A stretch of 45,627 nt of DNA from Anabaena sp. UHCC 0187 (GTDB taxonomy: Bacteria > Cyanobacteriota > Cyanobacteriia > Cyanobacteriales > Nostocaceae): the NCBI RefSeq assembly GCF_009712035.1, contig NZ_VILB01000034.1, forward strand, positions 1 through 45,627. The letters run 5' to 3'. This document shows positions 42,085-45,627 of this stretch, one piece after another; within the stretch, counting starts at the first letter, position 1; each line of letters begins with the position of its first letter. The position numbers and the translations under genes were made by a program. Below the pieces are notes generated by a model. It made no database searches. It had not been told where the DNA came from and worked only from the letters and a program-made list of their open reading frames with translations.

Positions 42085-43158
42085 TTAGCCGCGATAATCG
42101 CTATTAATGCCGAGGGGTTGTTCTATAGCTTTGCGCCAATTAAACAAAGTTTCCCCTTTGTCATCTGTATATCTTTCAGCCAAATAAGCCCAACCTGTAC
42201 CGCCAACATTACCGCCATATTTAGGATGGGAAAAAGCACCTGTGTAGGTGTGGCGACGTAATAATTGCAGAAAATAACGAGGTTCTTGATATTGTTGATA
42301 GTTCCACCCATTAACTTGGTTATTTGCCATTTCGTTATACAGATCAATGTATAACTCTTTGGAAACATCTTGAGGATTAATGTAGGGATTTCTCTGGCGC
42401 AAAATTCTGTCCATTTGACCAAGACAAATTTTGTAATCAGTTAAGTGGTGATTTTCTTCCCTAGCTAAAATGTTGTCAATGTAATTGACTGCCCCTACGG
42501 ATTGATCTAGGCGATAAGCAAAGGCATATTGTACTTCTTTATCTTGTTTACCAAGATAATTGTATTGGCGGTTCAAGAAGTTCTCACCTTCAGCCGTGCG
42601 GAACGGTAAAATGTGATCTACTAAGCGAGTTAAAATTTCAAATTCCCAATCTTCAAAACTCAGAGGTTCTGTGCAGAGTTGGGTGAAAAATCTTGACCAG
42701 AATTGACCATTATCAAGTTGGGCGCGTTGAGGGTTAATGGGGTCAAGAATTGGTTGTCCATCCACAATAAATTTATAGGTATGAAATTGGGCTTTGGGAA
42801 CAACAATTGATAAGGCGTAGTATCCTGTTTCTTCGCCTAAAAATTTCACTGGTTTGAGGGGAATTGGTTCAAAGAGATGGGCAAATGTGCCAATAATACT
42901 AACATCTTTGGGAGGTGTGTTGCCTTGTTGTTGATAAACGAAAGTTACTAAGTTTGAGGAGTAGCTTTTAACAAAGTCTTTACCATCACTGTAACTATCA
43001 ATAATGGGAAATCGCCAAGCTTCAGCAATGCGTGAGCGAGGGTCATCGTCGGTTAATTGTCCAAAGTTATGGCGAGGATCTGTGTTAGACCTAGCTAAAA
43101 ATTTTGTGCATTGGTTTAACACATACTGATCATCGGTTGGGAAGATTTCTACAGCCAT
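42085..43158 (-). CDS. CBM48-like domain fused to gluconate 2-dehydrogenase subunit 3
   Basis: A 357-residue protein. Residues ~68-140 (VTFVYQQQGNTPPKDVSIIG TFAHLF, YYALSIVVPKAQFHTYKFIV, DGQPILDPINPQ) look like an early-set/CBM48-AMPK-type glycogen-binding fold. Residues ~168-357 (WEFEILTRLVDHILPFRTAE through YFLQLLRRHTYTGAFSHPKY GG and GTGWAYL) match subunit 3 of FAD-dependent gluconate/polyol dehydrogenases, which assists folding of the GMC subunit. There is no twin-arginine signal, unusual for classical subunit 3. AGGAGAT precedes the ATG. As first gene of the cluster it defines the GMC as a dehydrogenase-type complex. Confidence 0.85.
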   Translation of the reverse strand: MAVEIFPTDDQYVLNQCTKFLARSNTDPRHNFGQLTDDDPRSRIAEAWRFPIIDSYSDGKDFVKSYSSNLVTFVYQQQGNTPPKDVSIIGTFAHLFEPIPLKPVKFLGEETGYYALSIVVPKAQFHTYKFIVDGQPILDPINPQRAQLDNGQFWSRFFTQLCTEPLSFEDWEFEILTRLVDHILPFRTAEGENFLNRQYNYLGKQDKEVQYAFAYRLDQSVGAVNYIDNILAREENHHLTDYKICLGQMDRILRQRNPYINPQDVSKELYIDLYNEMANNQVNGWNYQQYQEPRYFLQLLRRHTYTGAFSHPKYGGNVGGTGWAYLAERYTDDKGETLFNWRKAIEQPLGINSDYRG

Positions 43159-43363
43159 TCATTTATCTCCTGCTAGATTTAAGCAGCGTTTTCTTTTTTG
43201 GTTTAAACCGGGTTAATCCAGTTTCAGAAAACTTGTTTTTATTGAATACAATTGCTTGAAATTGTTTTCCAGAAATTTATGTATAAAAATCTGAAATTAT
43301 TTCTAGTTTGAGAAATCTTACTTTAGATAGATGCAAAGATGATTTTGCCTTTCTATAGCAGAA

Positions 43364-43384
43364 GGCAAGAGGTAAGAGGCAAGA
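43364..43384. repeat. Heptanucleotide tandem repeat (GGCAAGA/GGTAAGA/GGCAAGA)
   Basis: Three heptamers with one internal difference lie upstream of the GMC cluster. Apart from this and the broken small frame at 43590-43830, the 43159-43842 gap shows only AT-rich sequence likely to hold the cluster promoter. Confidence 0.8.
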
Positions 43385-43589
43385 GTGAAATACTTGTTAT
43401 CACTCAGTTTCGGACATTTATTATGTCCTAACTGTCTTGGCTACAGCTATAATTAATACCTCTATGAAGGTTGGCAAAATTGGCAAGCAATCTTAACGGT
43501 TAAAGCTGTTAAGCACCTAAATTTTATTATCACAAAATGCCTAAATCTTGTGGTGTAGGCATCTTGCTCGTTAGGATTATACAAATTAA

Positions 43590-43830
43590 ATGCACAACTT
43601 AAATGCACAACAGCTTAATCAGGATATGAAAAACCTTTTTGTGAGTAATAGTGAAGAAAATTACCAGAGGAAGATGTGGCCACAGTTCAGGAATCTAGTA
43701 ATCATCAAGAAACTGATGTTTTGGAGAATTTTACAACACGAGTTTATCAAACACCGGGATTGCAAGGGTAGAAAGCTGGTGGATTTTACGAAGCTATAGG
43801 ACTTTTACGAAATTACAGGATACTTTGTCT
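43590..43830 (+). pseudogene. Small frameshifted gene of unknown family
   Basis: ATG 43590 gives MHNLNAQQLNQDMKNLFVSN SEEN, then a -1 shift continues LPEEDVATVQESSNHQETDV LENFTTRVYQTPGLQG, an in-frame TAG, and KAGGFYEAIGLLRNYR. The amino-acid style (acidic middle, then GLQG/GGFYEAIG) suggests a genuine short protein once existed. Not recognised; could also be chance. Confidence 0.25.
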
Positions 43831-43842
43831 ATTTTATTAACT

Positions 43843-44172
43843 TTAAGCAACACCATATTTGGTATAAGGACGTTTATATGGGGGATGTAAGCCTAAAACA
43901 ATATCTGAAGCTGGAACTCCTCTTTCCACTAACTCTTGACCGATATCAGCTTCCGTCATATTTTGCTGAATCCAGATTTTGTTGTCTTTAATGTCTAAAT
44001 GGATATAACAAGCATAAATGCGATTTAACTCTTGCCAACCAATATCTAAAATTTGATAGTGGTCGTGTTCTGTATCAAAAATGAGTTGACATTCAATATT
44101 TGGATCATTTGGAGTGGCATGGGCGATTAATAATTCGCGCACAATTTGGCGATATTTAGCTAGTTTTTCCAT
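43843..44172 (-). CDS. xisI: XisI-family element excision factor
   Basis: A 109-residue protein (MEKLAKYRQIVRELLIAHAT, then FDTEHDHYQILDIGWQELNR, IYACYIHLDIKDNKIWIQQN, and ELVERGVPASDIVLG). It is a canonical XisI. It overlaps xisH by 13 bp, so the two are coupled. Compare with the XisH-less tandem at 20776-21450. Named from the fdxN excision element of Anabaena; no excisable element or recombinase is adjacent here. Confidence 0.9.
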   Translation of the reverse strand: MEKLAKYRQIVRELLIAHATPNDPNIECQLIFDTEHDHYQILDIGWQELNRIYACYIHLDIKDNKIWIQQNMTEADIGQELVERGVPASDIVLGLHPPYKRPYTKYGVA

Positions 44173-44573
44173 ACGATTATCTCCTCTGTATTCGGTTCAT
44201 ATGCTATGATCTTTATGGCATATTGTAAGATTGCCGCTTGGGTAAAACGCTCCTGAAAAAAAGTATTAAAAATATCAATAGGGACGGCTAAATAGAGGAT
44301 ACGCTTAGGCTCAGTCATTTCTAAAGCAAGGCGATAATTAAGAAATTGACCTAATGCATTATGAAAGTCGCTAATGGCGGAAGGATTGATAAAGCTCTTA
44401 ACTTCTACAGCGATTTTCTGCTCATCTTTTTCAGCAGCAAATACTTTTTCAGCAGCAAGATCAATTTCTAGTTTAACGCGCTCAATGCGAATGATTAATG
44501 GATCGCTGGTGATTGTCCATCCATTTTTGATTAAGGCTTGCTTGACGGCTTGGTGGAATAGGTCTTTAGCCAT
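44160..44573 (-). CDS. xisH: XisH-family element excision factor
   Basis: A 137-residue protein: MAKDLFHQAVKQALIKNGWT, ITSDPL, LEIDLAAEKVFAAEKDEQKI AVEVKSF and FHNALGQFLNYRLALE. The D(L)AAE...EVKSF set is an endonuclease-like PD-(D/E)XK core, so XisH is probably a nuclease-fold protein, with XisI as its partner. First gene of the pair. The catalytic D, E and K are present. Confidence 0.9.
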   Translation of the reverse strand: MAKDLFHQAVKQALIKNGWTITSDPLIIRIERVKLEIDLAAEKVFAAEKDEQKIAVEVKSFINPSAISDFHNALGQFLNYRLALEMTEPKRILYLAVPIDIFNTFFQERFTQAAILQYAIKIIAYEPNTEEIIVWKN

Positions 44574-44923
44574 AGTGGAATATTACAGGGGTTTCCAAAT
44601 AGATGAGGTACACCTATACCTTATCCCCTTAAGATGGAGTCAGGAGTAAAATCCTGTTGTAGTCAGAGTTTTAAGTTTATTTCTCGATAAGCATAAGTTA
44701 TGTTTAAGTATTAATGTTTTAAGAATATAATTATATTATTAATTGTTCCAGAAACAACCGTCATTGTTTATTGCTTCTTATTGAGAATACATCTGAATCA
44801 ACTTTCCTATCTAAAATTTGTTTTTTTATAGATAAATGTATTTTTTTACTCTTTATTCATAAATTCACTTCCGTAATAACCGCTTGTGACACTTAAGGGT
44901 GCGGAATGTGGGTTCAAAGTAAA

Positions 44924-44952
44924 GCGATTCCTACGGAGCGCTTCGCTATCGC
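44924..44952. repeat. Palindromic dispersed repeat, subfamily A
   Basis: An exact copy of the 34984 unit in the same orientation. It lies in the 44574-45023 intergenic stretch, which otherwise is AT-rich with no gene. Confidence 0.9.
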
Positions 44953-45023
44953 CTATTTCCGTCAATGCTGAAAATTATTAAAGCAATGCCTTCAGCGATC
45001 AAGAGAAAAGTTACAATTATTTT

Positions 45024-45627
45024 CTAATTACCCATTTGATCTGTCAAAAACTGAATCAGCAGTTTGTTAATTTCAATGGAGCGTTCTTGTTGAATCCAGT
45101 GACCAGCCCCCGGTAGCAATACCTTCTGCTTTAAATTAGGTACATTGTGTTCTAAGTTATCAAATGCTTCATGGTACATTGTAATTACTGCATCTACTTC
45201 TCCTGCAACAAACAGTGCTGGTTGGTAAATCTTTGCCCCACTGAGAAAATGTGTTAGTTCCCAATTTCTATCTATATTGCGGTACCAATTCAGTCCTCCC
45301 CGGAAACCAGTTCGTTCAAACTCAGAGGTAAAGAAATCAATATCTTGCTCTGTTAACCAAGTAGGAAGTTGATCTGGTAAAGACATATTTGTTAATTTCT
45401 CTGACTTGTTGTACAGAAAACGCCAACGTTTAGCAGGTGGTGGATCTCCTGATGCAGAGTAGAGAATTGAAAGTATATTTGTACGGATATCAGACTCTAG
45501 TTCTGCTTCTGCTTTGCCTGGTTCTTGAAAGTTTAGTTGATAAAATTCTTGCTCACCGGCCATCAGCCTCATCGCTTCTGTTGGTTTTATATTATCCCAA
45601 GTACGGGGTTGATAAGGCACACTAAGC
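45024..45627 (-). CDS. Alpha/beta hydrolase (epoxide hydrolase-like), 5' end outside the window
   Basis: The minus-strand frame is open to the window edge (…LSVPYQPRTW) and ends at 45024, giving about 200 C-terminal residues. It contains the cap region (GEQEFYQLNFQEPGKAEAEL, LPTWLTEQDIDFFTSEFERT GFRGGLNWYRN) and the core end with PALFVAGEVDAVIT (acid Asp region) and LLPGAGHWIQQERSIEINKL (catalytic His). These are typical of soluble epoxide hydrolase-like enzymes; the nucleophile Asp and oxyanion hole lie upstream outside the window. A GTG at 45620 is an internal codon, not the start. Confidence 0.88.
   Translation of the reverse strand, partial: LSVPYQPRTWDNIKPTEAMRLMAGEQEFYQLNFQEPGKAEAELESDIRTNILSILYSASGDPPPAKRWRFLYNKSEKLTNMSLPDQLPTWLTEQDIDFFTSEFERTGFRGGLNWYRNIDRNWELTHFLSGAKIYQPALFVAGEVDAVITMYHEAFDNLEHNVPNLKQKVLLPGAGHWIQQERSIEINKLLIQFLTDQMGN

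Overview
The window looks like chromosomal accessory DNA of a filamentous, probably heterocystous cyanobacterium (Anabaena/Dolichospermum/Nostoc type). The evidence is low G+C with scattered HIP1-type GCGATCGC octamers, heptanucleotide tandem repeats between genes, XisH/XisI fdxN-element-type factors, Uma2, Rpn and DUF4238 families, and many MITEs and broken insertion sequences. No rRNA, tRNA or CRISPR array was recognised. All calls come from reading the sequence and from recalled family motifs; no database search was run.

Layout. 1-7.4 kb: a partial gene, a coiled-coil protein and a SNF2-family helicase that may be one dispersed cluster, separated by an S23-like relic, a cyclase fragment cut by an IS630-type remnant, an EamA transporter and a GT1 glycosyltransferase. 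7.4-11.7 kb: a Uma2 nuclease, an Rpn-family nuclease gene split cleanly by a 212-bp MITE, and a secreted or anchored VWA protein. 11.9-20 kb: a DUF3696 ATPase, an AbrB/Doc toxin-antitoxin pair, DUF4238, PD-(D/E)XK proteins, a DUF1778/GNAT toxin-antitoxin pair with a MITE just upstream, and a tyrosine recombinase next to a 24-bp perfect palindrome. 20-24 kb: tandem XisI-like genes, a DUF6516 relic, and an apparently complete IscB nuclease with an upstream omega-RNA region abutting a vapC relic.

24-30 kb: an Spx/ArsC-like protein, then a MoxR ATPase plus VWA-metallopeptidase operon whose moxR gene is split by a 1,933-bp insertion sequence with a 9-bp target duplication. 31.4-35.4 kb: a 4-kb composite unit made of two almost identical 305-bp Tn3-like miniature elements in inverted orientation, flanked by TTACA direct repeats. 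It carries a DyP-type peroxidase and a translationally coupled protein of unknown function. 36-37.6 kb: relics of an ATPase/TOPRIM-like pair and a yefM-yoeB pair with a visible TGTACA operator.

37.6-43.2 kb: a co-oriented four-gene cluster in which a CBM48-like/gluconate-2-dehydrogenase-subunit-3 fusion and a GMC flavoprotein are followed by two paralogous cupin proteins. I see no cytochrome subunit and no export signal. The window ends with an XisH-XisI pair and a partial alpha/beta hydrolase.

The items most worth attention are the composite carrying the peroxidase cassette, the cytochrome-less GMC/subunit-3/double-cupin cluster, the IscB locus, and a palindromic repeat that is translated inside three proteins.
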